Shown here piece by piece: positions 40,705 through 49,157 of a DNA stretch of 64,000 bases. The DNA comes from Streptomyces sp. 846.5 (GTDB lineage: Bacteria > Actinomycetota > Actinomycetes > Streptomycetales > Streptomycetaceae), in contig NZ_SOBN01000003.1 in the NCBI RefSeq assembly GCF_004365705.1, positions 806,001 to 870,000 on the forward strand, in the 5' to 3' direction. The translations under genes and the position numbers were made by a program. Every line of letters begins with the position of its first letter. The first letter of the stretch is position 1. A model generated the notes under the pieces. It did no database searches and had not been told where the DNA came from. It was given only the letters and a program-made list of their open reading frames with translations.

Positions 40705-42033
40705 TCACGCCAGTCGGCGGAACACGGGCTTCACCGGTCGCCCGCCCACCCAGGGGGTCGGGTCGGCGGCGTCCAGCGCCTTCCGGTACACCGCACAGGC
40801 CTGGGCCACCACCTCGACGGTGCGGTCGATGTCGGCGTCGCTGAGAGCGCTGCTCACCACGAACGACGGGGCCAGCACCCCGCCCGCGAGGAGTTCGCGC
40901 AGGAACAGGGTGCGGTACGGCTGCGACGGCTGCAGGTTCTCGTCCAGGGTGTTGAAGACCAGGTTGCTGGCCCGGCCCCGGACGACGACGTGTTCGCCGA
41001 CCCCGTGGCTGGCCGCGGCGTCGCGGACGCCGGCGGCCAGCCGCTCGCCGAGGGCGTGCAGCCGCGCGGTGACGCCCTCCTCCACATAGGTGCTGAGCAC
41101 GGCCATCGCGGCGGCCAGCGAGTGCGTCTCCGCACCGTGCGTGGTGGACAGCAGGAACACCCGGTCGCCGGAGTGACGCAGCCCGCCCCGCTCCATCACC
41201 TCGCGACGCCCGGCCAGCGCGGAGACGGCGAACCCGTTGCCCAGCGCCTTGCCAAAGGTGGAGAGGTCGGGAACGACGCCGTACAGGCCCTGGGCGCCCG
41301 CCTCGGACCAGCGCAGGCCGGTGATCATCTCGTCGAAGACGAGCAGGCAGCCGTGGCGGTCGGCCAGCTCCCGGAGGCCGGCCAGGTACCCGGGCGGCGG
41401 CTCGGTGCCCGCGGCGGGTTCCAGGATCAGGCAGGCGACCTCGCCCTGGTAGCGGGTGAGCAGTTCCTCCGTGGCGGCGAGGTCGCCGTAGGGGAACGCC
41501 ACGGTGAGCTCCGTGGTGGCCGCGGGGATGCCGGCGGACATCGGGGTGGTGCCGATGAACCAGTCGTCGACGGAGAAGAACGGGTGGTCGCTGCAGACGG
41601 CCACCCGCAGGCGTCCGGTGACGGCGCGGGCGAGGCGCACCGCGGCGGTGGTGACATCGGAGCCGTTCTTCGCGAACTTCACCATCTCCGCGGTCGGCAC
41701 CGTGGCCAGGAAGCGCTCCGCGGCCTCCACCTCGATGATGGACGGCCGGACGAAGTTGCTGCCGCGGTCGAGTTCCCGCCGCACCGCCTCGATCACGCGT
41801 GGGTGGGCGTGGCCGAGGCTGACCGACCGCAGGCCGGAGCCGTACTCGAGATAGCTGTTGCCGTCCACGTCCCACACCCGGGCGCCGTGGCCGTGGCTGA
41901 TGACCGGGGCCAGACCTTCGGGGTACTGGTCGTCTCCCTTGGAGTAGGTGTGCGCGCCGCCGGGGATCAGGGTGTGCAGCCGCTCGTTCGCCTGACGCGA
42001 CCGGGGCAGGAGGGATTCATTGCTCAGGTTCAT
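40705..42033 (-). CDS. Class III aminotransferase (glutamate-1-semialdehyde aminomutase-like)
   Basis: A 442-aa PLP enzyme. The PLP lysine is K262 in STFGKALGNG. Upstream, GSDVTTAAVRLARAVTG, the LVFDEMITGLR strand and the phosphate-binding STTHG segment all match the HemL-like group. In polysaccharide and natural-product loci such proteins aminate sugar or polyol intermediates rather than make tetrapyrroles. ATG 42033 has GGCGGAGGA upstream. It is the last gene of the locus, separated by 97 bases from the others and flanked by direct repeats, so it may be a later addition. Confidence 0.85.
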   Translation of the reverse strand: MNLSNESLLPRSRQANERLHTLIPGGAHTYSKGDDQYPEGLAPVISHGHGARVWDVDGNSYLEYGSGLRSVSLGHAHPRVIEAVRRELDRGSNFVRPSIIEVEAAERFLATVPTAEMVKFAKNGSDVTTAAVRLARAVTGRLRVAVCSDHPFFSVDDWFIGTTPMSAGIPAATTELTVAFPYGDLAATEELLTRYQGEVACLILEPAAGTEPPPGYLAGLRELADRHGCLLVFDEMITGLRWSEAGAQGLYGVVPDLSTFGKALGNGFAVSALAGRREVMERGGLRHSGDRVFLLSTTHGAETHSLAAAMAVLSTYVEEGVTARLHALGERLAAGVRDAAASHGVGEHVVVRGRASNLVFNTLDENLQPSQPYRTLFLRELLAGGVLAPSFVVSSALSDADIDRTVEVVAQACAVYRKALDAADPTPWVGGRPVKPVFRRLA

Positions 42034-42059
42034 CGAGTGGGTTCCTCCGCCTTACGCCC

Positions 42060-42117
42060 GCCACCAGCGGGTTTCGTGGGGGTACGGGGGGTCGCTCCCC
42101 GGGAAACTGGAGTGGTG
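42060..42117 (+). repeat. Direct repeat, right copy
   Basis: Begins GCCACCAGCGGGTTTCGTGG and ends GGAGTGGTG. It contains a GGGG/CCCC hairpin like the left copy at 40650-40704. It fills most of the gap between the RmlC-like gene and the aminotransferase gene. Confidence 0.65.
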
Positions 42118-42130
42118 TTCAACGCCAACC

Positions 42131-42697
42131 TCAACTCTCTTTCGGCTCCAGGACCTGGGCGAGGCTCGGCGCCTCCCGGTCCCGCTGGGACATCGAGGTG
42201 ACCGGCAGCGGCCAGGGGATGGCGAGCTCCGGGTCGTCGAAGGCGATCGTCACGTCCTCGGTCGGATCGTGCGGGCGGTCGATCCGGTAGGAGACGTCGG
42301 CGGGTTCCGTCAGCGCCTGGAAGCCGTGCGCGCACCCGGCCGGGATGTAGAGGGTCGCCTGCGTCTCCCCGGACAGTTCGAAGGAGGCCCAGTTGCGGTA
42401 GGTCGGCGAGTCCGTGCGCAGGTCCACGACGACGTCGAAGACCCTCCCGTAGGAGCAGCGCACGAGTTTGGCCTCGCCGGCGCCGGAGCGCAGGTGCAGG
42501 CCGCGCAGCACGCCCTGGACCGAGCGGGACACGCTGTCCTGGACGAAGGCGTTCGGGTCCAGGCCGACCGCGCGGATCACGTCGGCGTCGAAGGTGCGGC
42601 AGAAGTAGCCGCGCTCGTCGGCGTACGCCGTCGGCTCGAACAGGTAGGCGCCGGCGATCGCCGGGACTTCGGTGGCCTTCATTCCTGCCGCTTTCAT
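42131..42697 (-). CDS. RmlC-like NDP-4-keto-sugar 3,5-epimerase
   Basis: A 188-aa cupin-fold enzyme of the dTDP-4-dehydrorhamnose 3,5-epimerase family. The catalytic His is H68 in LRGLHLRSG, and Arg/Lys-rich strands follow (AKLVRCSYGRVFDVVVDLR). IPAGCAHGFQAL is another hallmark. It inverts C3 and/or C5 of a 4-keto-6-deoxy sugar nucleotide. No RmlA/B/D set is in the window, so its substrate may come from the locus NTase/epimerase pair or from genes elsewhere. ATG 42697 has GGAGG upstream and overlaps the previous stop by ATGA. Confidence 0.87.
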   Translation of the reverse strand: MKAAGMKATEVPAIAGAYLFEPTAYADERGYFCRTFDADVIRAVGLDPNAFVQDSVSRSVQGVLRGLHLRSGAGEAKLVRCSYGRVFDVVVDLRTDSPTYRNWASFELSGETQATLYIPAGCAHGFQALTEPADVSYRIDRPHDPTEDVTIAFDDPELAIPWPLPVTSMSQRDREAPSLAQVLEPKES

Positions 42698-43941
42698 GAA
42701 GCCTCCTGCGAGGCGTTGACGTGTCCGGTCCCCGGGTACAGCACCGCGCTCAGGGCGGTGAACTGGTGCTCGAGCTGCCGGGCGGCGGCCCGGGTCCGCT
42801 CGGGGAGCTCACGCCGCAGCTCCGCCGACCGCTGCTCCAGCGCCCGGAACTGCTCCAGCAGCCGGTCGGCGTCGACCTCGCGGGCCGGGTGGCAGAACTC
42901 GCCCAGTCCCATCCCCTCCAGCAGCGCCTCGCTCTTGGCCGCGTAGCAGAGCGCGAGCGTCGGCGTGCCGACCTTCAGCGCGCAGATCAGGTTGTGGTAG
43001 CGGGTCGCCACCACGGTGTCGACGGCGGCCACCTCCTTCATCAGGTCGGCCAGCGAGGACGTCTCGGCGAGGGTGACCAGCGGCGAGTCCACCGCGTCCA
43101 GGACCTCGGCGACCGCCGCCGCGTCCACGTCGTCGCCGGTGATCAGCCGGACCGTCCTGCCGTCCTCGACCATCGTGCGGACGAAGCGGGTCATCCCGTC
43201 CAGGTAGCGGCGGTGGATCTGCTCGGCCCGGGCGCGGTCGTCGTTGCCGCCGTAGAAGGCCATGACGCCGACGCCGACCGCGCCACGCGGTTCTGCGGGC
43301 GCGCTCGACGGCTGCGACGGCAGCGAGAAGGCGAGGTCCGGGTAGACCTCGTCGTGCGAGGTGTCCACGCCCATCGCCCGCATCGCGTCGCGGGACTGGG
43401 CGTCCCGGTAGGACCGGTACGCCGCCAGCCGCCCCGACCAGCTGACCAGCGTGCGGACCGACCGACGGCCGATGGTGGCGGCGCCGACGCTGACCAGCGC
43501 GACCCTGGTGCCGAACAGCCGGCCCGAGGCGCAGAGCAGGAACAGCGAGTAGGGGAAGCCCCACGGCCGCAGCGGCAGCGTGGCCTCCAGGACGCCCATG
43601 CCCGGCACGATCACCACATCGTGCCGCCGCACCCAGGCGGCGGTGCGGATGATGTCGACCAGTTTGCCCAGGCCCTTCCCGGCGACGGCACCCGCCCGCG
43701 ACGCGGTCCGGTACTCCCCGGCGTACCAGTGCAGCCGGGTCGCGGGGATCCCGAACCGGGTGGTGACGGCCTCGGGCCCGCCGCACAGCGCGTCCACGAC
43801 CGCTTCCGGGTGTTCGGCGCGGAGGTAGCCGAGTACGGCTTCGAGGGACCCGTCGTTGCCGAGGTTGCCGGAGCCGAGCAGGCCGAACACCCCGACCCGT
43901 ACCGGGGTCCCGTTCCTGGGATTCTCCTGAGCCGATGTCAT
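42694..43941 (-). CDS. Polysaccharide pyruvyltransferase family protein
   Basis: A 415-aa protein. The N-terminal GVFGLLGSGNLGNDGSLEA and the C-terminal VATRYHNLICALKVGTPTLAL (RxHxxIxA motif) identify the PS_pyruv_trans family, a GT-B-like fold. Such enzymes add ketal-linked pyruvate from PEP to sugars, although some members do other transfers. It probably decorates the glycan on the cytoplasmic side. It overlaps both neighbours by 4 bases, so it is tightly coupled to the GT2 and RmlC-like genes. Confidence 0.83.
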   Translation of the reverse strand: MTSAQENPRNGTPVRVGVFGLLGSGNLGNDGSLEAVLGYLRAEHPEAVVDALCGGPEAVTTRFGIPATRLHWYAGEYRTASRAGAVAGKGLGKLVDIIRTAAWVRRHDVVIVPGMGVLEATLPLRPWGFPYSLFLLCASGRLFGTRVALVSVGAATIGRRSVRTLVSWSGRLAAYRSYRDAQSRDAMRAMGVDTSHDEVYPDLAFSLPSQPSSAPAEPRGAVGVGVMAFYGGNDDRARAEQIHRRYLDGMTRFVRTMVEDGRTVRLITGDDVDAAAVAEVLDAVDSPLVTLAETSSLADLMKEVAAVDTVVATRYHNLICALKVGTPTLALCYAAKSEALLEGMGLGEFCHPAREVDADRLLEQFRALEQRSAELRRELPERTRAAARQLEHQFTALSAVLYPGTGHVNASQEAS

Positions 43942-44897
43942 GACTGCCTCCCCTCACGGCCGGCGACGAGGGCGTCGATGGAGACGGTGAGCCGGTCCGG
44001 GTCGACCGGGGCGCGGTCCTCGACCCGCTCGCCGGCGCCCGGCCGGACCCGGCTGGCCATCCACGCGGCCAGGTGGCGGTAGCACGCGCGCCGGTCGGCC
44101 CGGGACAGCGGCGCCCGTTGGATCGCCGCGACGAAACCCCAGACGTACTCGGCGAGCAGCCGGGGCGTCGGGTGCAGCGGGCCTGCCCGGCGCGGGTCCA
44201 GGTTGACGCACCGGGCGCGCATGCCCGGGTTGGCCCGCTCGGCGCGGGTGGGGTGGTCGCGGCGGAAGTACAGCACCTCCGGCACCTGGTGGAAAGGGCC
44301 GTGCAGGGTGAGCTCGGCGACGAAGGTGCGGTCCGCGTGGTGGTAGCTGTCCAGCGGCTTCACCCGGCGCAGCACGTCGGCCCGCATCACCCCGTAGAAG
44401 TCGTCGCCACCGGGCTCGAACAGCAGACTGCGGAAGCGCTCCGGCGGGTGCGGCGAGTCGGTGGCGAGCCCGTACTCGTACGGGACCTTCACCTTGCTGT
44501 CGCCGTCGATGACCGCCTGGCCGGTGTGCGCGAGGAACACCTCCGGGCGCTCGTCCAGCGCCTCCACGCAGCGCCGCAGCAGGTCCCGGGCGTACAGGTC
44601 GTCGTGCGAGGCCCACTTGAACAGCTCGCCGCGGGACTCTTCGAAGACACGGTTGTGGTTCGGTGTGGCGCCGATGTTGCGGGGCAGCCGGAGGTACCGG
44701 ATGCGGGAGTCCTTCTCGGCGTACCGGCGGCAGATCTCCTCGGTCCCGTCGGTCGAGGCGTTGTCGGAGACGATCAGCTCGAAGTCCTCGTAGGTCTGGC
44801 CGAGCAGGGCGTCGAACGACTCGGCCAGGTACTCCTCGCCGTTGTACACGGGCAGACCGATGCTCAGCCGGGGCCGAGCCGCCTTGGGCGCGGTCAT
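43938..44897 (-). CDS. Family 2 glycosyltransferase
   Basis: A 319-aa GT-A glycosyltransferase. It begins PRLSIGLPVYNGEEYL with SDNASTDGT as the nucleotide-binding strand; the DxD-like metal site is WASHDDLYARD (about residues 88-97). The acceptor half is Arg/His-rich. ATG 44897 has GAGGA upstream and marks the change from non-coding-like to GT2 sequence. It probably adds one sugar to the lipid-linked repeat unit at the inner membrane face. It overlaps both neighbours by ATGA. Confidence 0.88.
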   Translation of the reverse strand: MTAPKAARPRLSIGLPVYNGEEYLAESFDALLGQTYEDFELIVSDNASTDGTEEICRRYAEKDSRIRYLRLPRNIGATPNHNRVFEESRGELFKWASHDDLYARDLLRRCVEALDERPEVFLAHTGQAVIDGDSKVKVPYEYGLATDSPHPPERFRSLLFEPGGDDFYGVMRADVLRRVKPLDSYHHADRTFVAELTLHGPFHQVPEVLYFRRDHPTRAERANPGMRARCVNLDPRRAGPLHPTPRLLAEYVWGFVAAIQRAPLSRADRRACYRHLAAWMASRVRPGAGERVEDRAPVDPDRLTVSIDALVAGREGRQS

Positions 44898-46204
44898 GTC
44901 GTCCTCACTTCGTGGATGGGATGGTGGTCGCGCCCGCGCAGGGCGGACCGCAGCTGCAGCCACCACACGGCCGAGCTGCTGATGGTCGCGGCGGCCACGC
45001 CCCAGGCCGAGCCGACGGTGCCGTCCACGACGGCACCGCCGATCCCGCCGACGGCGTAGCAGGCGGAGGCGAACAGCTGGACGCGCAGGCTGAGCCGGGC
45101 CGCGCCGAGCGCGCGCAGCCCGGCGGTCGCGCCGATGCCGAGGCTGGCGCCCGCGACGCTGAGCGTGGCCGGCAGGATGAGCGCCGAGGCGGATTGCCAG
45201 ACGCCGCCGAGCAGCAGCACCCCGACCCGGTCCGGCAGCAGCAGCAGTGCCCCGCCCCAGAGCAGCGCGGCGGCGGCCTGCCCGCCGCTGAGCAGCAGGC
45301 AGAACATGCCCAGTCGGTGCGGGGCCTGCCGCAGCACCCGTCCCGCCTCCGCGACGGTGACCAGCGCCAGCCCGGTCAACACGGCGTAGAACGGGCCGAG
45401 CAGCAGCTCGGCGCCGCGGACCACGCCCACGGCGCTGACCCCGACGATGGCGCTGAGCCCCCACGCCCGCAGCTGGTAGGCGCCGCTGAGGCTGACGTTC
45501 TCGACCAGGTACCGGTAGCCGAGGTCGCGCTGCTCGCGCAGCCACTCACGCGCTCCGGTCAGCCGGGGCCGGATGCCGGACTGGAGGCAGCCGAACCCCG
45601 CGGCCACGGCGGCGGACGCGCCCCAGGCGAGCAGGAAGGCGGGCACGCTGCCCACGCGGGCCGCCACCACCATGGCCGGGACCAGCGCGATGTCCCAGAC
45701 GAGGTCGTTGAGGAACGCCTTCTTCCCGGTGCCGGCGGCGAAGAAGGCGAACCGCCAGGCGTCCTGCAGCAGCAGCGCCGGCAGGATCACGCCGAGACTG
45801 GCGTACGCGGAACCCACATGGCCGCCGACAGCCAGCCCGGCCGCCAGGCACACCGCGCCGATGGCGAGACCGACGCCGAGCGCGGTGCCCGAGGACCGGG
45901 CCACCGCCGGTCGCCAGGACGCCTCCGGCACGCCGCTGAAGCGCACCACGAGCGGGTCGGTGGCCAGCCCGCGGGAGACGTTGAGCACCACGCCGTAGGT
46001 CGCCCAGGCCAGGCTGAACACGCCGAACGCGGTCAGCCCCAGCTCGCGCGCCACATAGATCCCCACCGCGAAGTTGCTCAGGCTGCAGGCCGCCTGGTCG
46101 GCCAGCCCCCAGGACAGCCGTCCGGCTATGCCTCGTCCGGCGCTCTTCCGGGCGTGCCGGCCATGGGCCACCGGCGCCGTCACCGTCCCGCTCTCGGTGG
46201 TCAT
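44894..46204 (-). CDS. Wzx-like polysaccharide flippase
   Basis: A 436-aa integral membrane protein with about 12 hydrophobic helices and a short charged N-terminus (HGRHARKSAGRGIAGRL). The sequence GLADQAACSLSNFAVGIYVAR is like the first helix of MATE/Wzx-type exporters (PST family). It would flip the lipid-linked repeat unit to the outside, where the Wzy-like protein polymerises it. The start at 46204 was chosen because it forms the ATGA overlap with the preceding stop. The family is called from topology and position in the locus. Confidence 0.8.
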   Translation of the reverse strand: MTTESGTVTAPVAHGRHARKSAGRGIAGRLSWGLADQAACSLSNFAVGIYVARELGLTAFGVFSLAWATYGVVLNVSRGLATDPLVVRFSGVPEASWRPAVARSSGTALGVGLAIGAVCLAAGLAVGGHVGSAYASLGVILPALLLQDAWRFAFFAAGTGKKAFLNDLVWDIALVPAMVVAARVGSVPAFLLAWGASAAVAAGFGCLQSGIRPRLTGAREWLREQRDLGYRYLVENVSLSGAYQLRAWGLSAIVGVSAVGVVRGAELLLGPFYAVLTGLALVTVAEAGRVLRQAPHRLGMFCLLLSGGQAAAALLWGGALLLLPDRVGVLLLGGVWQSASALILPATLSVAGASLGIGATAGLRALGAARLSLRVQLFASACYAVGGIGGAVVDGTVGSAWGVAAATISSSAVWWLQLRSALRGRDHHPIHEVRTT

Positions 46205-47484
46205 CCGCCCCCCGCCTTGATCAGGCCGGCCTCCCGCAGGGCGTCGGCCGCGACGGCGACGGTGTCGAAGGGCAGCGCGGACCGCTCGGCGACGTCCAGC
46301 AGACTGTGCTCGCCGTCGGAGAGGCTGAGCACCCAGAGCATGGCCAGCTGGGCCTCCTTGGCGTCGCTGCGGCCGCCGAGCGAGTCGTACAACCCGCGCC
46401 GCCCCAACTGCGGTTCGCCGTAGGGGCTGAGGTTGAGGTAACGCCGGTTGCGGTCGAGCACGGCGAACGCCTCGCGGCAGACCGCGAGGGTGTCCTCCAT
46501 CGCCTCCGGGGTGACGAAGTCCGGGTTGTCCGCCGAGGTGTGGTACTCGGGGTACCCGGCGTACGGGGTCCGGCTGAGCGAGCCCACGCCGAGGTCGAAC
46601 CCGGGCGAGCAGTACTGCCGCTCGTCGTAGCCATACGGGGTGAACTCGTTGACCCGGTGCGGCCGTTCGGAGACGGTCAGGACATGGCGCAGCACCCGGT
46701 CGATCTCCGCGTCGCCGCGTCGGCTCTGCTTGTACGTCAGTTGGCCCGAGTCGCCGGCGCAGGCCAGCACCAGCCCGTGTTTCACCCGCTCCAGCCGCTC
46801 CGTGTTGCGGGCCAGCCAGGTGATCGCCCCGATGGTGCCGGGCGCGAAGATGAACCGGTAGGTGTACCACGGCGTCTGCTGGGCCAGCTCCTGGGCCAGC
46901 GAGACCGCCACCGCGATGCCGGCCAGGTTGTCGTTGGCGAGCGAAGGGTGGCAGGTGTGGCAGGAGACGATCACCTCGTCGGCGACCTGCCCCGGGACCA
47001 CGTGCTCGGCGTAGGTGAGGTGGCCGTCGGCGAGGGTGGAGTCGATGCGCACCTCGTACTCGGCTTCCGGCAGCGCGTCCAGGACCTCCTGGGCCAGGCA
47101 GAACCCCCACGTCGGCGTGTAGTAGCTGGTGCGGTACGGCACCAGGGAGGGCTGGTCCGGCAGGGTGTGCAGGTGTGCGCGCAGCTCGGCCAGCGGCATG
47201 GTCGCCGCCACCGGGACGCTGTAGCCGAGCACATGCAGGTTGGACGCGGCGAAGTCGACGACCCGCCGACCGGCGGGGTCGGCGATGTAGGCGTCCCGGA
47301 TGTTCCACTCCTGCGGCACCGTCCAGTCGAGCACCGGAGTCCCCGTCGGCACCTCGTGCACCTGCAGCGGGAGGTACTCGCCGACGATGTCCAGGGTGGC
47401 CCGCACCCCGTCGCCGGTGATGCTCCGGCAGAGCGGGTACAGCCGCTCCACCAGCGCGTGCATCTGCTCGCCGACCCCGGTCAC
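46201..47484 (-). CDS. DUF4910 aminopeptidase-like protein with winged-helix tail
   Basis: A 427-aa protein. The central domain resembles M28-type zinc peptidases, with VIVSCHTCHPSLANDNLAG (about residues 168-186) providing His and Asp metal ligands; YHTSADNPDFVTPEAM carries a second His. The C-terminus (about 360-427) looks like a small winged helix (LDVAERSALPFDTVAVAADAL). This is the layout of DUF4910 proteins, found in surface-glycan and natural-product loci and without an agreed function. It could hydrolyse or form an amide on a sugar intermediate. GTG 47484 overlaps the preceding stop (GTGA). Confidence 0.8.
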   Translation of the reverse strand: MTGVGEQMHALVERLYPLCRSITGDGVRATLDIVGEYLPLQVHEVPTGTPVLDWTVPQEWNIRDAYIADPAGRRVVDFAASNLHVLGYSVPVAATMPLAELRAHLHTLPDQPSLVPYRTSYYTPTWGFCLAQEVLDALPEAEYEVRIDSTLADGHLTYAEHVVPGQVADEVIVSCHTCHPSLANDNLAGIAVAVSLAQELAQQTPWYTYRFIFAPGTIGAITWLARNTERLERVKHGLVLACAGDSGQLTYKQSRRGDAEIDRVLRHVLTVSERPHRVNEFTPYGYDERQYCSPGFDLGVGSLSRTPYAGYPEYHTSADNPDFVTPEAMEDTLAVCREAFAVLDRNRRYLNLSPYGEPQLGRRGLYDSLGGRSDAKEAQLAMLWVLSLSDGEHSLLDVAERSALPFDTVAVAADALREAGLIKAGGG

Positions 47485-48506
47485 CGGCGCCACCGCAGGG
47501 TGTCGTCGACGGCGCCGGCCTCGGACGCCGCGCGCAGTACGGCGAGCCGGGTGAAGCGGTCCTGGAAGTCCTCGGCGGTCAGCCCGTGTTCGCGGTACGC
47601 CTCGGCGAGCTCCAGCGCCCCTCGCTTCACCGACCACTCGCAGTCGAAGCCGGGTATCGCGGCGCGGAAGCGGGAGAAGTCCACCCGGTAGGACCGCGGA
47701 TCGGCGCCGTTCTCGCCGGTGATCACCACCTTCGATCCCGGCACCGCCTCGGCGACCTGCCCGGCGATCTCGGCGACGGTGACGTTGTTGACCTCGCTGC
47801 CGATGTTGAACGCCTGGTCGTGCACGGCATCCTGAGGTGCCGTCAGGGCTGCGGTGAAGGCGCGCGCGATGTCGGCCGCGTGCACCAGCGGACGCCAGGG
47901 GGTGCCGTCGGAGAGCACCAGCACCTCGCCGGACAGGTAGGCATGGCCCACCAGGTTGTTCAGCACGATGTCGGCGCGCAGCCGGGGCGAGTAGCCGAAG
48001 GCGGTGGCGTTGCGCATGTACACCGGGCTGAAGTCGCCGTCGGCGAGGGCGTGCAGGTCGTCCTCCACCCGCACCTTGGACTCCGCGTACGGCGTCACCG
48101 GGCGCAGCGGGGCGTCCTCGGCCACCAGGGCGTCGCCGCCGGAGGCGCCGTACACCGAACAGGTCGACGCGTACAGGAAGCGTCGCACTCCGGCGTCGCG
48201 GGCCAGCTCGGCCAGCCGCACGGAGGCGTGGTGGTTGATGTCGTAGGTGAGCTCCGGCGCCAGCGATCCCAGCGGGTCGTTGGAGAGCGCGGCCAGGTGG
48301 ATCACGGCGTCCACCCCGGCCACGTGTTCGGCGGTGACATCGCGCAGGTCCACCCGCTGTCCCGGCGGGTCGGCCGGCTGCGGGCCCAGCACGCAGTCGG
48401 CGAACAGGCCGGCGTCCAGCCCGACGACCTCGTGGCCGGCGGCGGCGAGTACCGGGGCCATCACGGTGCCCAGGTAGCCCTGGTGTCCGGTCAGTAGCAC
48501 GCGCAT
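47481..48506 (-). CDS. NAD-dependent sugar epimerase/dehydratase
   Basis: A 341-aa extended SDR. The Rossmann motif is GHQGYLG (residues 7-13), followed by DLRDVT and HLAALS; the catalytic triad is Ser/Thr in STCSVYG with YAESK (about residue 147). It acts on a nucleotide sugar, either as epimerase, reductase or 4,6-dehydratase; the exact reaction cannot be told. It sits between the nucleotidyltransferase/deacetylase pair and the DUF4910 gene, so it probably works on the sugar activated by the nucleotidyltransferase. Confidence 0.85.
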   Translation of the reverse strand: MRVLLTGHQGYLGTVMAPVLAAAGHEVVGLDAGLFADCVLGPQPADPPGQRVDLRDVTAEHVAGVDAVIHLAALSNDPLGSLAPELTYDINHHASVRLAELARDAGVRRFLYASTCSVYGASGGDALVAEDAPLRPVTPYAESKVRVEDDLHALADGDFSPVYMRNATAFGYSPRLRADIVLNNLVGHAYLSGEVLVLSDGTPWRPLVHAADIARAFTAALTAPQDAVHDQAFNIGSEVNNVTVAEIAGQVAEAVPGSKVVITGENGADPRSYRVDFSRFRAAIPGFDCEWSVKRGALELAEAYREHGLTAEDFQDRFTRLAVLRAASEAGAVDDTLRWRR

Positions 48507-48509
48507 GGG

Positions 48510-49157
48510 TCATTCCCCCAGGTCGAGTATGAGTTTGGTGACGGCGAACGCCTCGGCGTAGCGCTCGTTGCATTCGATGCCGCGGATCCGGGCCAGCCCG
48601 AGGAAAGCCTCCCGGTCGTACCAGGACCGGTGCCGCTGGGAAGGGTAGTGCTCCTCCAGGAGCTGCACCTTTCGTTCCGCGATCTCCGGCGACAGCGGCT
48701 GGTACGCGACCGGACGGCCGAGGTCGCCGTCCCATTTGACGATCTCGTAGCCGAGCACCAGGTGGTCGCGGAACGCGGTGGTGACCAACTGGGCCAGGCC
48801 GCGGTGGTCCTGGTGCGCGTCCTCGGTGCGCGGGGCGAGCACCAGGTCCGGATCGGTCTCCGCGCGCAGGTCCTCGATCGCCTCCTTGGCCTCGGACCAG
48901 TGCGCGGGCAGCCTGCCGTCCGGCAGTTTGAGGACGTTGAGCCGCAGGTCGGCGCCGGGGCAGAAGGCGGCCAGCGCGGCCTGCTCCTCCTGCTCCCGCT
49001 CGCTGCCGCCGCCGGAGAGCACCAGCGCGTCGACGCGGATGCCGGGTTGGGCGAGGCAGAGCGTCAGCAGTGTGCCGCCGGCGCCGATGGCGAGGTCGTC
49101 GCAGTGCGCGGCCAGTGCGACGATCCGGTTGCGGCGCCCGGCCCCGAGCCGGATCAT
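48510..49157 (-). CDS. PIG-L family deacetylase
   Basis: A 215-aa protein of the LmbE/PIG-L fold. The zinc motif is AAHCDDLAIGAGG (H18, D20, D21) in place of the usual PHPDD, and the second metal site is HQDHRG. PIG-L enzymes remove N-acetyl groups from GlcNAc-type sugars. Here it may deacetylate a sugar nucleotide or lipid-linked sugar, freeing an amine for a later step. ATG 49157 overlaps the preceding nucleotidyltransferase stop by ATGA. Confidence 0.85.
   Translation of the reverse strand: MIRLGAGRRNRIVALAAHCDDLAIGAGGTLLTLCLAQPGIRVDALVLSGGGSEREQEEQAALAAFCPGADLRLNVLKLPDGRLPAHWSEAKEAIEDLRAETDPDLVLAPRTEDAHQDHRGLAQLVTTAFRDHLVLGYEIVKWDGDLGRPVAYQPLSPEIAERKVQLLEEHYPSQRHRSWYDREAFLGLARIRGIECNERYAEAFAVTKLILDLGE

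Noticed and set aside
40705-42033. HemL (tetrapyrrole glutamate-1-semialdehyde aminomutase)
   Set aside because: It sits at the end of a polysaccharide locus with no heme genes nearby; the family includes sugar and polyol aminotransferases.
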